The notes below the pieces were generated by a model. It made no database searches, was not told where the DNA came from, and saw only the letters and a program-made list of their open reading frames with translations. From Photobacterium phosphoreum (lineage in GTDB: Bacteria; Pseudomonadota; Gammaproteobacteria; Enterobacterales; Vibrionaceae), in the NCBI RefSeq assembly GCF_002954725.1, contig NZ_MSCQ01000002.1, positions 1,124,785 to 1,188,784 of the forward strand: a DNA stretch of 64,000 nt. The letters are read 5' to 3'. The position numbers and the translations under genes were made by a program. This document shows positions 1 to 9,113 of this stretch, piece by piece. How positions within the stretch are numbered: position 1 is the stretch's first letter; every line of letters starts with the position of its first letter.

Positions 1-607
1 TAAAAGTAATCACCGTTTTATCGCCACGAATTTCAGCCAAAGTGAGCTGATTAATGAACTTACCACCTTGGAGGGTGATGGTAGTGAAGACTTTATTTAA
101 TGGTGCTTGCTTGGGCGTTAACACTAATTGCCACTGCTTTTTCGTCGCAGTATGGGTGTGAGTATCGGTAGTGTCAGTCTCTGGGGGTAATGTCGTCAGT
201 TTTAAGCTAAATTGCTGATTTAACGCTGCAGTATCACCATTAAAAAGTGCCAGAAAAATATGACTAAAATAAAACACCATTGGGTTTTGCGCGGCCGTAA
301 TAATTTGGGCTGGTTGGTTATCAAATTGTTGACTGAGTTTATCTTGGGTTAACACTAACGATACTGCCATCGGGGCGGTTTGGTGCCACCATAAGCCGCT
401 ATTCTCAGCAATAATAAATGTACCATTAGAGACTAACGGTTGGTTAAACATCGCCATGGTTCGGCTTTGACTAAAATCACCACGCACAATTTTGGTAGTA
501 GAAAGAGTCTGTTGAAGTTCATTGAGGGTCATGGCTTGGGCTGACAAACTGCTGCAAGCAAATGCGATACACAAGATAGCTCCTCGCCACCATTTTTTTT
601 GAGACAT
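1..607 (-). CDS. LolA-like outer-membrane lipoprotein carrier, aryl polyene cluster (3' end outside window)
   Basis: The frame opens with an ATG at 607 and runs off the left edge, so about 202 codons are visible and the C terminus is missing. The N terminus is a signal peptide (KKWWRGAILCIAFACSSLSAQA). It is followed by a LolA-type start, in which a short helix leads into a strand reading VRGDFSQSRTM, and then beta-rich sequence with G-LWWH-TAP spacing. LolA-family proteins shuttle acylated molecules across the periplasm. In APE clusters a dedicated homologue is thought to help deliver the polyene lipid to the outer membrane. The start lies 13 bases after the thioesterase stop, so it belongs to the same minus-strand operon. 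The family is fairly sure; the cargo is inferred. Confidence 0.75.
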   Translation of the reverse strand, partial: MSQKKWWRGAILCIAFACSSLSAQAMTLNELQQTLSTTKIVRGDFSQSRTMAMFNQPLVSNGTFIIAENSGLWWHQTAPMAVSLVLTQDKLSQQFDNQPAQIITAAQNPMVFYFSHIFLALFNGDTAALNQQFSLKLTTLPPETDTTDTHTHTATKKQWQLVLTPKQAPLNKVFTTITLQGGKFINQLTLAEIRGDKTVITF

Positions 608-620
608 AACGGTTGTTAAA

Positions 621-1061
621 TTAGTGATTATCATGCCAAGCCTTTATTTTATCAGTAAAAACTGTAGGTGAAACAAAACACATTTCGTGATTATCAATGC
701 CGACAGCAACTTGCATTGTATAGCCTTTTGTCATTCGTATATTGGTGTTTGCATCATAGATAATATAATCAACCCGCAGTCTATTTTCCCATTCGGTGAG
801 TGTGGCGGTGATGCGAATTTTGTGATCAAAAGGAATCGGTTTAACGTATTTTACGCGCGTATCAATGATAGGCCATAGATAGCCAGAAGCTTGCATTTGG
901 TGATAACTATAATCAATCTTTTCCATTAATAAGCGGCGAACTTCTTCAAAAAAACGGAAGTAGTTACCGTGATAGATAACGCCCATCGGATCGGCATCTT
1001 GAAAAAGCGTGGTTAGCGTCAGCTCTGCGGTTAATAATGGTGGTGAAGTTTCTTGGTTCAT
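621..1061 (-). CDS. 4-hydroxybenzoyl-CoA-type hotdog thioesterase (ApeK-like)
   Basis: The 146-residue protein is a single hotdog domain. It carries the 4HBT signature DADPMGVIYHGNY near residues 21-33, where the Asp is the usual catalytic residue. Its likely role is release or editing of acyl-ACP or acyl-CoA intermediates in aryl polyene synthesis. The longer frame begins at a TTG at 1118. I prefer the ATG at 1061, which gives the normal length for the family and has a weak GGAT upstream. It lies between the ammonia lyase and the LolA-like gene, as in other APE clusters. The family is sure; the exact substrate is not. Confidence 0.82.
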   Translation of the reverse strand: MNQETSPPLLTAELTLTTLFQDADPMGVIYHGNYFRFFEEVRRLLMEKIDYSYHQMQASGYLWPIIDTRVKYVKPIPFDHKIRITATLTEWENRLRVDYIIYDANTNIRMTKGYTMQVAVGIDNHEMCFVSPTVFTDKIKAWHDNH

Positions 1062-1159
1062 AAATGACGTAATCCGTATGGATGCACTAATAAACCAACG
1101 ATCTTGAACACTGCTCAAGACCGTTGGTGATCAATGGTTAGTTAATAGATCGTTAACGA

Positions 1160-2716
1160 TCAATATAAAGACCAATATTGTTGTTGGATCTTGCTAATGA
1201 AGTGACGTAAATCGTGCTCTAATGGGCGATCTTCAATTACCAATTCAAACTCAGCCAATACTGCTTGTTGCATGGCTTGTAATGCTGGGCTGATATTAGT
1301 GTCATTAAGTTGATCATCACGTTTACGCAATTCAATCGCTTGAGTTGCGGCTAATAATGATGCCGCAGTCACTTGTTCTGTTAGCTGTAATACTCGTAAA
1401 CAATCACGAGAAGCAATCGTACCCATGCTGACTTTATCTTGATTGTGACATTCGGTTGAGCGTGAAAACACACTTGCCGGCATGGTGTGTTTCAGTGCTT
1501 CTGCTGTCCATGCTGAAATACCAATTTGAACCGCTTTAAAGCCGTGGTTAATTGGTTTACGTTCACCGGTTGCGCCGGTTAAGTTAAAAGGCAGCCCGTT
1601 ATTGAACTTATAGTCCATCAGTTGTGCCATTTGACGATCGAGTAAATCGGCAATATTGGCTACAGCTGTTTTAAGGGTATCCATTGCCATCGCAATATGA
1701 CCGCCATAAAAGTGTCCGCCGTGCAGTACGCGCTCGTTATCACCGTCGATAATAGGATTATCATTGGCACTATTGAGTTCATTTTCAATCATCTGGCGTA
1801 GCCATAGCAGACTATCTTGTAGTACCCCAATAACATGAGGCGCACAACGTAGAGAATAGCGATCTTGCAAACGATCACTGTTACGCGGTGGACGCTCAGC
1901 TTGAAGATCAGATCGCAACCAACTGGCGATTTGTTGTTGTCCTGGGTGTGGTTTTACCGCAAACAGTGCCTCATCAAAATGGAACGCATTGCCTTGAATT
2001 CCAACCGAGACCATGGCGGTAATTTTCGTCGCTAATTGGGCTAAATATTCTGCACGTTTATAAGCAATACACGCTAAAGCGGTCATTACTGAGGTACCGT
2101 TCATCAGTGCTAAGCCTTCTTTTGGCTTAAGTTTTATTGGGGTGATACCTAGTTCTTCAAATACATCAGCGGTTGGGCGAATTTTGCCCTGATAAATAAC
2201 CTCACGTTCGCCAATCAATGTGGCGGCAAGGTAAGACAGCGGGGTTAAATCACCACTGGCACCAACCGAGCCTTCTTGAGGAATACGAGGGCTAATATCA
2301 TGATTGATCAAAGTAACAATTTGGTTGAGTAATGGATGACCAACACCAGATACCCCTTGAGACAGTGAACATAATCGGGTTGCCAATACGGCACGTGCTT
2401 GTTGACGGTCAAGATCTTCGCCTAAACCACAGCCATGAAAACGGGTAAGATTTAGGGGAAGATCATCGACAAGGTGGGTTGGAATCGCCACAGTACAGGA
2501 ATCACCATAACCGGTTGTTACCCCATAAATCACCCCTTCTTCTTTTAATAATCGTTCAAGAAAGGCAACCCCACGATCTATTTTGCTGGTAAATGCACTA
2601 TCAGTGTTCATTTCAGCAGCAGCGCCATGACTAATGGCGACCACATCTTCAATGGTAAGGCGTTCTGCGCCAAAGCGGATCGTTTGTTGCGGTATTGTCT
2701 GTGAATTATTTGTCAT
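1160..2716 (-). CDS. Aromatic amino acid ammonia lyase, HAL/PAL/TAL family (ApeL-like)
   Basis: At 518 residues this is full length for the MIO lyase family. The Ala-Ser-Gly that cyclises to the MIO cofactor is at residues 153-155 (GSVGASGDLTP). The catalytic Tyr lies in YGVTTGYGDS near residue 64. The enzyme would deaminate an aromatic amino acid to an aryl acrylate in the cytoplasm, a possible precursor for the aryl head group, although the need for this gene in APE synthesis is not settled. The substrate-selectivity pair is Phe93-His94 (RFHGCGLG), which is neither Ser-His (HAL), His-Leu (TAL) nor Phe-Leu (PAL). The start at 2716 overlaps the preceding gene by 11 bases, indicating translational coupling; an upstream extension to 2833 would lie inside that gene. 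Confidence 0.88.
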   Translation of the reverse strand: MTNNSQTIPQQTIRFGAERLTIEDVVAISHGAAAEMNTDSAFTSKIDRGVAFLERLLKEEGVIYGVTTGYGDSCTVAIPTHLVDDLPLNLTRFHGCGLGEDLDRQQARAVLATRLCSLSQGVSGVGHPLLNQIVTLINHDISPRIPQEGSVGASGDLTPLSYLAATLIGEREVIYQGKIRPTADVFEELGITPIKLKPKEGLALMNGTSVMTALACIAYKRAEYLAQLATKITAMVSVGIQGNAFHFDEALFAVKPHPGQQQIASWLRSDLQAERPPRNSDRLQDRYSLRCAPHVIGVLQDSLLWLRQMIENELNSANDNPIIDGDNERVLHGGHFYGGHIAMAMDTLKTAVANIADLLDRQMAQLMDYKFNNGLPFNLTGATGERKPINHGFKAVQIGISAWTAEALKHTMPASVFSRSTECHNQDKVSMGTIASRDCLRVLQLTEQVTAASLLAATQAIELRKRDDQLNDTNISPALQAMQQAVLAEFELVIEDRPLEHDLRHFISKIQQQYWSLY

Positions 2717-4394
2717 TTTTTTTCTCACTAAGCTGCCAAAAGTTAAAAAAGTTATACCATTGTAATGGCGCTTGTAGCGTGTAGTGCTCAAGGCGAGTTG
2801 CGTAGTGTTCAACAACGGTTTGCAATACGGCATTACGGGTGGCGCGTGGTAACGTTATTTGCTCACTAAAAGGTTCAAAATACACATTAAAATGGGGGAT
2901 GGATTGGCTATCGTCACGTAGCCCAAATAACAGATAAACCGGGGTTTTAAGTACCGCTGCCAGTATAAAAGGGCCATGTGGAAATGGTGCTTTTTGGCCA
3001 AGGAAATTAGCCCATCCGACCCGCTTTTCATTCGCAACTGAGGTACGATCGCCTACAATCACCACCCATTCACCTCGCTCAACTTTCTGCTGAAGCATAA
3101 TGGCAGTATCGGCACCGAGTTGATTAACATGGATCAGATTGAGATTTGAATCAGGATTAACGGCTTTAAGGACACTATTAAAATGTGCCGCATGCTCAGT
3201 AAACACTAACGCATTAATTTTAATATTTTTATGGCGTTGGCTTAACGCGCGACATAACTCAAGATTACCTAAATGCGAGCCAAGAATCACAACGCCTTGG
3301 TGACTGGCAACAATGTTATCAAAGTGATGTTGACCATGAATGGTGAGATTATCAGCATCATAATCCCCTTTCCATGCTGCCAGTTTATCGAGTGTCGTGT
3401 GCCCAAACGATAATAAGTGGCGATATGTTGTGAGTTTTTCAGGTAATGGCAACTGTTGTTGTTCGGCATAAGTTTGTAGTTGGTGTAAGTATTGTTCTGA
3501 AGCTTGACGAGCCGTTTTACTGGTTAAATAGTAATAACCAATCACCAATGTTAATAATCCATTGACGACTTTTCTGCCTAATAAGGTATAGATAGCCAGT
3601 AATAGTTTGATCCCCAAAACCGTACCGCGCTCACCATGACTTGACCAGTGTTGTGATCTTGCTTGATGACGTTTTAATAATGTGGGGATACGAGGCAACA
3701 TTCCTAAAAATAATTTGGTGTGCATCCAACTGATTTTGATGTTATCCCATAGTGCATCAAAATGTGAGATACCGCCTTCAGGATAGATCACCTTGGTATC
3801 AATGAATCGAATATCACCGTTATTCCAATAAAATCGCACCATAATTTCAGTGTCAAATTCCATTCGATGGCTGAAATTATGCTGATTTAAGGTTTTCATG
3901 ATTGGATTGATAGGGTAGCAACGAAAGCCACACATACTGTCTTTGATTGTCAATGACAGGGTTTCAATCCAGACCCAAAAATGGGTGATATAACGACCGT
4001 ATAAGCGAGATTTAGGGATCGAATCATCGTAAATTGGCTTGCCTGAAATAAGCGCTGTTGGGTGTTGATGAGCGACGGTCAGTAAATCATTAACGGTGGT
4101 TAAGTCATGCTGACCATCGGCATCTATTTGAATAGCATGGCTATAATTTTGTTTAGCGGCATGCTTAATCGCCGTCATCACCGCATAACCTTTACCCCGA
4201 TTGTGCGCTAAGGTAATTACTTCAACCAAGGGTCTTTGTGCTTGTTGCGTTAAAATATTTTTGGTTATGGGATCACTGCCATCATCAATAACAATAATTG
4301 GATAAGCAAAATGTTGTAATGCATCAATAACTGCAGGCACTGTGTGACCATGGTTATAACAAGGAATAATAAAGCATGGGTGGAACCAACTCAT
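2706..4394 (-). CDS. Fusion of family-2 glycosyltransferase and HtrB-like acyltransferase (ApeJ-like)
   Basis: This 562-residue protein has two domains. Residues 1-240 are a GT2 glycosyltransferase fold, with FIIPCYNHG at the start and the DADGQHD nucleotide-sugar and metal motif near residues 92-98. Residues from about 290 to the end resemble lauroyl/LPLAT acyltransferases, with GSHLGNLE (HX4E) near residue 372 and VGDRTS further on. A hydrophobic stretch near residues 262-288 could tether it to the inner membrane. It probably builds the glycolipid or acyl anchor that holds the polyene in the membrane. The ATG overlaps the preceding stop as ATGA (4391-4394), so it is translationally coupled. 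The fusion is typical of APE clusters. Confidence 0.86.
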   Translation of the reverse strand: MSWFHPCFIIPCYNHGHTVPAVIDALQHFAYPIIVIDDGSDPITKNILTQQAQRPLVEVITLAHNRGKGYAVMTAIKHAAKQNYSHAIQIDADGQHDLTTVNDLLTVAHQHPTALISGKPIYDDSIPKSRLYGRYITHFWVWIETLSLTIKDSMCGFRCYPINPIMKTLNQHNFSHRMEFDTEIMVRFYWNNGDIRFIDTKVIYPEGGISHFDALWDNIKISWMHTKLFLGMLPRIPTLLKRHQARSQHWSSHGERGTVLGIKLLLAIYTLLGRKVVNGLLTLVIGYYYLTSKTARQASEQYLHQLQTYAEQQQLPLPEKLTTYRHLLSFGHTTLDKLAAWKGDYDADNLTIHGQHHFDNIVASHQGVVILGSHLGNLELCRALSQRHKNIKINALVFTEHAAHFNSVLKAVNPDSNLNLIHVNQLGADTAIMLQQKVERGEWVVIVGDRTSVANEKRVGWANFLGQKAPFPHGPFILAAVLKTPVYLLFGLRDDSQSIPHFNVYFEPFSEQITLPRATRNAVLQTVVEHYATRLEHYTLQAPLQWYNFFNFWQLSEKKNDK

Positions 4395-4762
4395 GCTGTT
4401 ATCCCCATGGTTATTTTTCCTGATGAGTGGATGATTTTTTCATTTTCAGGCGTTAATGAACTAAAACTAAAGTGTAATTTTTGTTTATCGATAACCCAAT
4501 CTAATGTCAGGGTTATAATAGTATTTGGTAAAATAGGTTGTTGGAATTTCACCACATCCATGCCTTTAAATTCTGTGGGCATATCACTGAAATAAAGGGT
4601 GGCAAAATGGACAGCCCAATCAATTTGACTGACTCCAGGTAATAGCGCAAATGTTGAAAAATGGCCTTTGAAATCATCTAATTGATGATCGGCACATAAG
4701 GTAATAACCGCATGGTGATCAACAATATGGCTGCTAAGTAAGGTTGGTGATTTTCTGTTCAT
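4391..4762 (-). CDS. FabA/FabZ-like 3-hydroxyacyl-ACP dehydratase (ApeI-like)
   Basis: The 123-residue protein is a single hotdog dehydratase domain. The segment GHFSTFALLPGVSQIDWA at residues 32-49 matches the FabA/FabZ active-site region, including the His and the LPGV turn. It would remove water from the 3-hydroxyacyl-ACP intermediate in each polyene extension round. APE systems use two dehydratases; the other probably lies beyond the left edge. It starts 15 bases after the ligase stop and overlaps the next gene by four bases. Confidence 0.82.
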   Translation of the reverse strand: MNRKSPTLLSSHIVDHHAVITLCADHQLDDFKGHFSTFALLPGVSQIDWAVHFATLYFSDMPTEFKGMDVVKFQQPILPNTIITLTLDWVIDKQKLHFSFSSLTPENEKIIHSSGKITMGITA

Positions 4763-4777
4763 TATTGTTATTACTTA

Positions 4778-6178
4778 TTAGTTATGGTCATTAAACAGGT
4801 TTTCAAGATCGCGCATCAGCCGTTTTCCCTGACTATTTAATGGGATCTCTGCAATTGGTCTAAAACGGCGAGGAATGGCAATTGGTTCAATCCATTGGCG
4901 TAATTGTTGGCGTAAGAGTAACCAAAACTTACCTTTTCCAATGCGATCTAATTGCTCAATACCTTGTGCGGTAAGGGTGATCACCGCAGCGATTTGTAAC
5001 CGTTGCTGTTGTTCTAATGGCAGTACTGCGGCTTCTTCAATCCACGGTAATTGGCATAATCGTTGTTCAATTTCAGTTAACGATATGCGTTTTTCTTCTA
5101 TTTTGATCACCCGATCAGTACGGCCTTTAAGTTCAAAATGATCAGCATCAATTAACACACAGTGATCACAAGTTTGATACCAATGCTGAGGGTCAACAAA
5201 AGGTGAACAAATTTTTAAGCACTGTTCGGCATTAAGAGCAATATTAACTACCTTAAACCGCTGCCATGGTGTGGTTGATTGCTGCTGTTGGCGATAACCA
5301 ATCCCTCCTGTTTCGGTACTTCCAAATACTTCAAACGGTAATTGACCTAATAATTGCTGGCAATGTTGAGCGGCTGCAAATGGTAATGGACCACCGGATG
5401 AAAATATAGCGTTATAAGGTGTAGAGGCAACATCAATGTGTAAGCGCTTTAATAGCGCAGGGCTACTGATCAATACTTTATTTGATGCAGCCTGTGCTGC
5501 CACTTGTTCTGGATAATCGAGATTAAAACAATCAAAACTACGACCACGGCATAGCGGCCACAGTACTCGAAATAATAACCCATAAATATGCTGATGGGAG
5601 ACGGTACTACAAATATGGCTTTGCTGTAATTGTTGCCCCCAAATAGCCTCAAGTTGAGCGATTTCGTTATCCAATAAATCGAGGGTTTTGATAATCGCTT
5701 TGGGCGTGCCGCTTGAACCAGAAGTAAACAAGGTCAGTTTGATATCAGCAAGGGACAATGGAGAAAATGTCATGTTAGATAGCGGCATTTTCTCCTGAGT
5801 ATTGAGCAAGGCATTGATATTGATGGTGGTTACTGATGGGGGAACATGTAGACCCGCATCATGTAATAACACATCAAAATGTGAGCCTAATTCAGCTAGT
5901 GCTGCGGGCTGATGATTACTCGGTAAAATTAACTGTTTGTTAGCATAAATAACCGCCATAAATGCCACTGCAAACAAATAACTGTCGTGACAGCAAATGG
6001 CAAAACGCGGTTGTTCAGTCAGGGCTAATTGTTGGCTTAAACTAAAAACATGCGCTCGAAATTGAGGCCATGTGTGTTGTGTTTCACCATTGATTGCCAC
6101 GTTATGTTGATGATGAGTAGGGCGCTGCATTAAGGTCGATAATGAGGTTAAAGCAGAAGGGGGTGTTACTATATGCAT
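4778..6178 (-). CDS. AMP-forming acyl-ACP/CoA synthetase (ApeH-like)
   Basis: This is a 466-residue ANL-superfamily adenylating enzyme. The P-loop-like motif LFTSGSSGTPK is near residue 150, FGSTETGG near residue 286 and the hinge/C-domain motif GRTDRVIKIEEKRIS near residue 350. It most likely activates the aromatic starter acid and loads it on one of the neighbouring ACPs. At under 500 residues it is short for the family, as are other APE ligases. The frame can be extended to a TTG at 6190, but the ATG at 6178 has GAG upstream and is preferred. Confidence 0.84.
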   Translation of the reverse strand: MHIVTPPSALTSLSTLMQRPTHHQHNVAINGETQHTWPQFRAHVFSLSQQLALTEQPRFAICCHDSYLFAVAFMAVIYANKQLILPSNHQPAALAELGSHFDVLLHDAGLHVPPSVTTININALLNTQEKMPLSNMTFSPLSLADIKLTLFTSGSSGTPKAIIKTLDLLDNEIAQLEAIWGQQLQQSHICSTVSHQHIYGLLFRVLWPLCRGRSFDCFNLDYPEQVAAQAASNKVLISSPALLKRLHIDVASTPYNAIFSSGGPLPFAAAQHCQQLLGQLPFEVFGSTETGGIGYRQQQQSTTPWQRFKVVNIALNAEQCLKICSPFVDPQHWYQTCDHCVLIDADHFELKGRTDRVIKIEEKRISLTEIEQRLCQLPWIEEAAVLPLEQQQRLQIAAVITLTAQGIEQLDRIGKGKFWLLLRQQLRQWIEPIAIPRRFRPIAEIPLNSQGKRLMRDLENLFNDHN

Positions 6179-6216
6179 AACCGTTCTCAAGTGGTTTAGT
6201 GAAAGTTAGTACTTAC

Positions 6217-6786
6217 TTATTGAGCGTGTTTATGACGAAACCATTGGCGACATAACCACTCGATACCAAATAAGCTTCCTGCTAAGAGATAACTGATAAA
6301 GCCATTGTAAAGTGTCCATATATGCAGGGGCATAAAACAGGTGATTAATGCAATTGCGCCATTAATAATAAAAAAAACACACCATATTTTAGTAACATTA
6401 CGGGTATAACGGACACCGCTTGCAGGTAAATCAGGCTCTTGTAATCGCGCTAAGCGTTCAATTAAACTTTGCTGTTGCCACAAGCTACTACTGAACAGTC
6501 CTAGCATCAAGATATTGACGATCACAGGGTAATAGAGCAGTAGCCCTTGTTGACGAAACAATGTGCCTAATAAGATCAAGGTTATGCCAACGCCACCACT
6601 TAACCAGCCAATATATTTAAGCTCTTTTAGTTGCGTCTGCTTAGCTGCGATGATGCGGACAATAAAAAACACCGCCAGCAAAGCACCGACAGTCGTTATT
6701 CCCCAACGATTAATGCCGTAATAAACCGCGACGGGGTAAGCTATCAGGGCTAATGCTGACAATATTGTTAGCAGACGCATTATCAT
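6217..6786 (-). CDS. Multipass inner-membrane protein of the aryl polyene cluster (ApeG-like, COG4648-type)
   Basis: The 189-residue protein is strongly hydrophobic. I count five or six candidate membrane segments, near residues 4-22, 28-46, 62-80, 84-100, 131-152 and 158-176. There are no catalytic motifs I recognise. Homologous membrane proteins occupy the same place in APE clusters, between the ACPs and the ligase, but their function is not established. The ATG shares its first base with the preceding ACP stop at 6786, so the genes are coupled. An alternative ATG lies two codons downstream. Confidence 0.72.
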   Translation of the reverse strand: MIMRLLTILSALALIAYPVAVYYGINRWGITTVGALLAVFFIVRIIAAKQTQLKELKYIGWLSGGVGITLILLGTLFRQQGLLLYYPVIVNILMLGLFSSSLWQQQSLIERLARLQEPDLPASGVRYTRNVTKIWCVFFIINGAIALITCFMPLHIWTLYNGFISYLLAGSLFGIEWLCRQWFRHKHAQ

Positions 6787-7043
6787 TATTTAGCCTTGAG
6801 CAGATCTGCAACGGCGATAACGACATCATTAACCGTACGAACATTTTTAAATTCATCAGGCTGGATTTTTTTGCCCGTGAAGTTTTGTAAACGTACAACC
6901 AGATCAACTGCATCAATGCTATCGAGATCAAGGTCTTGATAAAGGTGTGAGTCTAGATGGATATCGTTAGCATCGAGTTCAAACAGCTCAACTAAAAGTG
7001 TTTGAACTTGGTCAAAAATCTGGTCGTTATTAATTTGAGTCAT
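6786..7043 (-). CDS. Acyl carrier protein, second of a tandem pair (ApeF-like)
   Basis: This acidic 85-residue protein has the phosphopantetheine attachment site DLDLDSIDAVDL; the modified Ser is near residue 41. It would carry the growing polyene chain or the starter unit. It starts six bases after the stop of the first ACP. The two ACPs differ clearly in sequence, which suggests separate roles in priming and elongation. Confidence 0.9.
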   Translation of the reverse strand: MTQINNDQIFDQVQTLLVELFELDANDIHLDSHLYQDLDLDSIDAVDLVVRLQNFTGKKIQPDEFKNVRTVNDVVIAVADLLKAK

Positions 7044-7048
7044 AATGA

Positions 7049-7306
7049 TTACGCTTTGTTCTGTGAGATGTAATTAGCAAGATTAGCCACTGACGCAAAA
7101 TGTTGACGAGTATTAGTGTCATCAGCATCAATAACAATATTGTATGTTTTCTTTATCGCAAGTCCAAGCTCTAAGGCATCAATGGAATCTAACCCTAAAC
7201 CATCGTTAAAAAGTGGCGCATCAGTATCGATATCTTCAACACCAATATCTTCTAAATTTAATACATCGATAATCAACGTTTTTAATTCTGTATGTAGTTG
7301 TTCCAT
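7049..7306 (-). CDS. Acyl carrier protein, first of a tandem pair (ApeE-like)
   Basis: The protein has 85 residues, with the phosphopantetheine site GLGLDSIDALEL; the attachment Ser is near residue 42. It is the usual partner of the ligase and ketosynthases in aryl polyene synthesis. The ATG at 7306 follows the acyltransferase gene by 44 bases and is followed closely by the second ACP. Confidence 0.9.
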   Translation of the reverse strand: MEQLHTELKTLIIDVLNLEDIGVEDIDTDAPLFNDGLGLDSIDALELGLAIKKTYNIVIDADDTNTRQHFASVANLANYISQNKA

Positions 7307-7350
7307 GTTACCTGCTTGTTATTGAGGGTTAATGACAGCATCAATTGTTG

Positions 7351-8133
7351 TCAAACGTTGGTTGGAAAAATAGCACTGGTTAAATGTTTATTGAGTTGCC
7401 GAGCCGCCGTTGTAGACGAGCTATTTGCTGCTAAATACGATGCTATATTCAGTTTGTCTTTTATTTCAATTAAGAAAAAGGGTTTATGATCGGGTACTTG
7501 ATACCACTTTTGCTCTTTAGTTAAAAAGCTCGGTGTGACGGTTATATGAATAACACGGATATCAACCTGACTACGCACGGCTATTTGTGCTGCACCACGC
7601 TGTAATTTTGGTGTTATAGCAGGTGTTGTACGCGTCCCTTCTGGAAATACTAGTAATACATTACCTTGCTGTAAACGTTGATTACAGGCAGTTAGCAATC
7701 CCTCAGGATCTTTATTGGGTATATAGCCGGCGGCTTTAACAATACCTTTAATAAAGGGATTATGCCAGATTGTTGCTTTCACTAGACAATCACATTGGGG
7801 TAATTGCGACGCTATTAAGACATAGTCAATTAAGCTTGGGTGGTTGGCAACAATGACGCAGTGTCTATCTGCTTGTAGTGCCGCTAAGTTATCAAATCGA
7901 TAATCAATTACTTTTACAAAACGCATCGTGCGACAGAAAAAATGAAAGGCACGTTGAATAATAGTCTGGACTTTCATTTCCCGCTGCTGACGTTGAGGGG
8001 TCAGTAGTGATATGACAGGAAAGACCATAAACGTCAGTACCAGCGCACCTAAACCAAAAAAGCAGAAGCATCCGGCTGTTGCAATAATACGCCAGCTTTT
8101 ATTCAGTCGTTGTGTGATTGATAGGGTACTCAT
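7351..8133 (-). CDS. 1-acyl-glycerol-phosphate-type acyltransferase (LPLAT, ApeD-like)
   Basis: The protein has 260 residues. An N-terminal hydrophobic stretch (residues 15-40) is followed by the PlsC-type motifs NHPSLID (HX4D) near residue 100 and FPEGTRT near residue 168. It probably transfers an acyl or polyenoyl chain to a lipid or sugar acceptor at the cytoplasmic face of the inner membrane. The frame can be extended to 8181, but the ATG at 8133 makes a classic ATGA overlap with the preceding stop and is the better start. APE clusters usually carry this gene beside the ACPs. Confidence 0.84.
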   Translation of the reverse strand: MSTLSITQRLNKSWRIIATAGCFCFFGLGALVLTFMVFPVISLLTPQRQQREMKVQTIIQRAFHFFCRTMRFVKVIDYRFDNLAALQADRHCVIVANHPSLIDYVLIASQLPQCDCLVKATIWHNPFIKGIVKAAGYIPNKDPEGLLTACNQRLQQGNVLLVFPEGTRTTPAITPKLQRGAAQIAVRSQVDIRVIHITVTPSFLTKEQKWYQVPDHKPFFLIEIKDKLNIASYLAANSSSTTAARQLNKHLTSAIFPTNV

Positions 8134-8867
8134 GATTGATGCTGCCACTGCCATTGTTGGGTTTGAGAATGAATCGACCATTGACTATCTTTATTAGCAA
8201 GGTGCTTGATAACCGTTAATGTTTGCGGATAGCAATCGACACTAGGATGACGTTCACGGTCGACTTGCGGAGTCGATTGCCAGCATAATTGATTATTATC
8301 ACCGTAAGAGATCACCATTGCTAATGCAAAACTTGGGTATTGATGCTGCTCAAAGTGCTGATATTCATTCGGTAAAGGTTGATCAAAATCGACTATCAAT
8401 ACGCGATGGTGTGGATGCTGAGAGAGATAGCACCCAGTTTCAATCAATGCCATATGGAGTGTGTTTTCACCGCCCGCTAATGACGTTACGGCGATCGGTT
8501 GGTGGGTGGCAATCGTATATAAGCCAGCTGCGGTATTGTGCACCGACTGTGAAAACGCAATCGGTGAAGCATCATCACCATTTATTATATCTTTGATTAA
8601 GTTTACGGTGCGATGTAACTCGCCGTGACGACTGGCAAACACAATATAATCGATATTATTGGTTTCAGTGATCGTTATTGCCGCTTGGAGTGCCAATTTA
8701 CTGAGAGGACTCATGCGGCGTCGCATCATCGGTGGAATTTTATCGGCTGCTGGTGGCTGAGGATCGATGAGTTGTGAGTTGTTAGCCCAAGTTTGCCAAT
8801 CATCAAGGGTTGTTAAACCCGGAACAAGGGCAATCCAATGGTCAATATTGAAGTGAATCGTATTCAT
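8130..8867 (-). CDS. Ketosynthase-like chain-length factor, N-terminal domain only (ApeC-like)
   Basis: This 245-residue protein resembles only the N-terminal half of beta-ketoacyl synthases. It has MRRRMSPLSKLALQA near residue 50 and FSQSVHNTAAGLY near residue 115, but no elongating Cys-His-His triad. Such proteins pair with a full ketosynthase and act as chain-length factors in APE synthesis. It is the first gene of the minus-strand operon. A GTG at 8876 could extend the frame. The ATG at 8867 with GGAG just upstream is preferred, although the spacing is short. Confidence 0.78.
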   Translation of the reverse strand: MNTIHFNIDHWIALVPGLTTLDDWQTWANNSQLIDPQPPAADKIPPMMRRRMSPLSKLALQAAITITETNNIDYIVFASRHGELHRTVNLIKDIINGDDASPIAFSQSVHNTAAGLYTIATHQPIAVTSLAGGENTLHMALIETGCYLSQHPHHRVLIVDFDQPLPNEYQHFEQHQYPSFALAMVISYGDNNQLCWQSTPQVDRERHPSVDCYPQTLTVIKHLANKDSQWSIHSQTQQWQWQHQS

Positions 8868-9113
8868 AGGCTCCACACAAACAACAAAATAATCAGAATG
8901 TTGAGTAAGAATTAATACATATATTGATAAAGTTTATCATTAAATCAATCAGATAGCTGGGAAATATATGATTTTAGAATAAATCTTTTAACTTTTATTG
9001 GTGTTTTTATTAGTTGTTTTAGTTAGGTTGCTGATATATGTGTAATTATTAATATTGTTTGTTTTAAAACAGTATCTCTCGATAGTAGCTCGTTAGAATA
9101 GTTGCTGAATTTT
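8868..9113. promoter_or_regulatory. Divergent intergenic region between the two aryl polyene transcription units
   Basis: This region of about 245 bases separates the minus-strand APE operon from the plus-strand methyltransferase/flavoenzyme pair. It is very AT-rich, especially 8920-9070, so both promoters should lie here. I could not pick convincing -35/-10 pairs or a clear operator. Confidence 0.5.
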
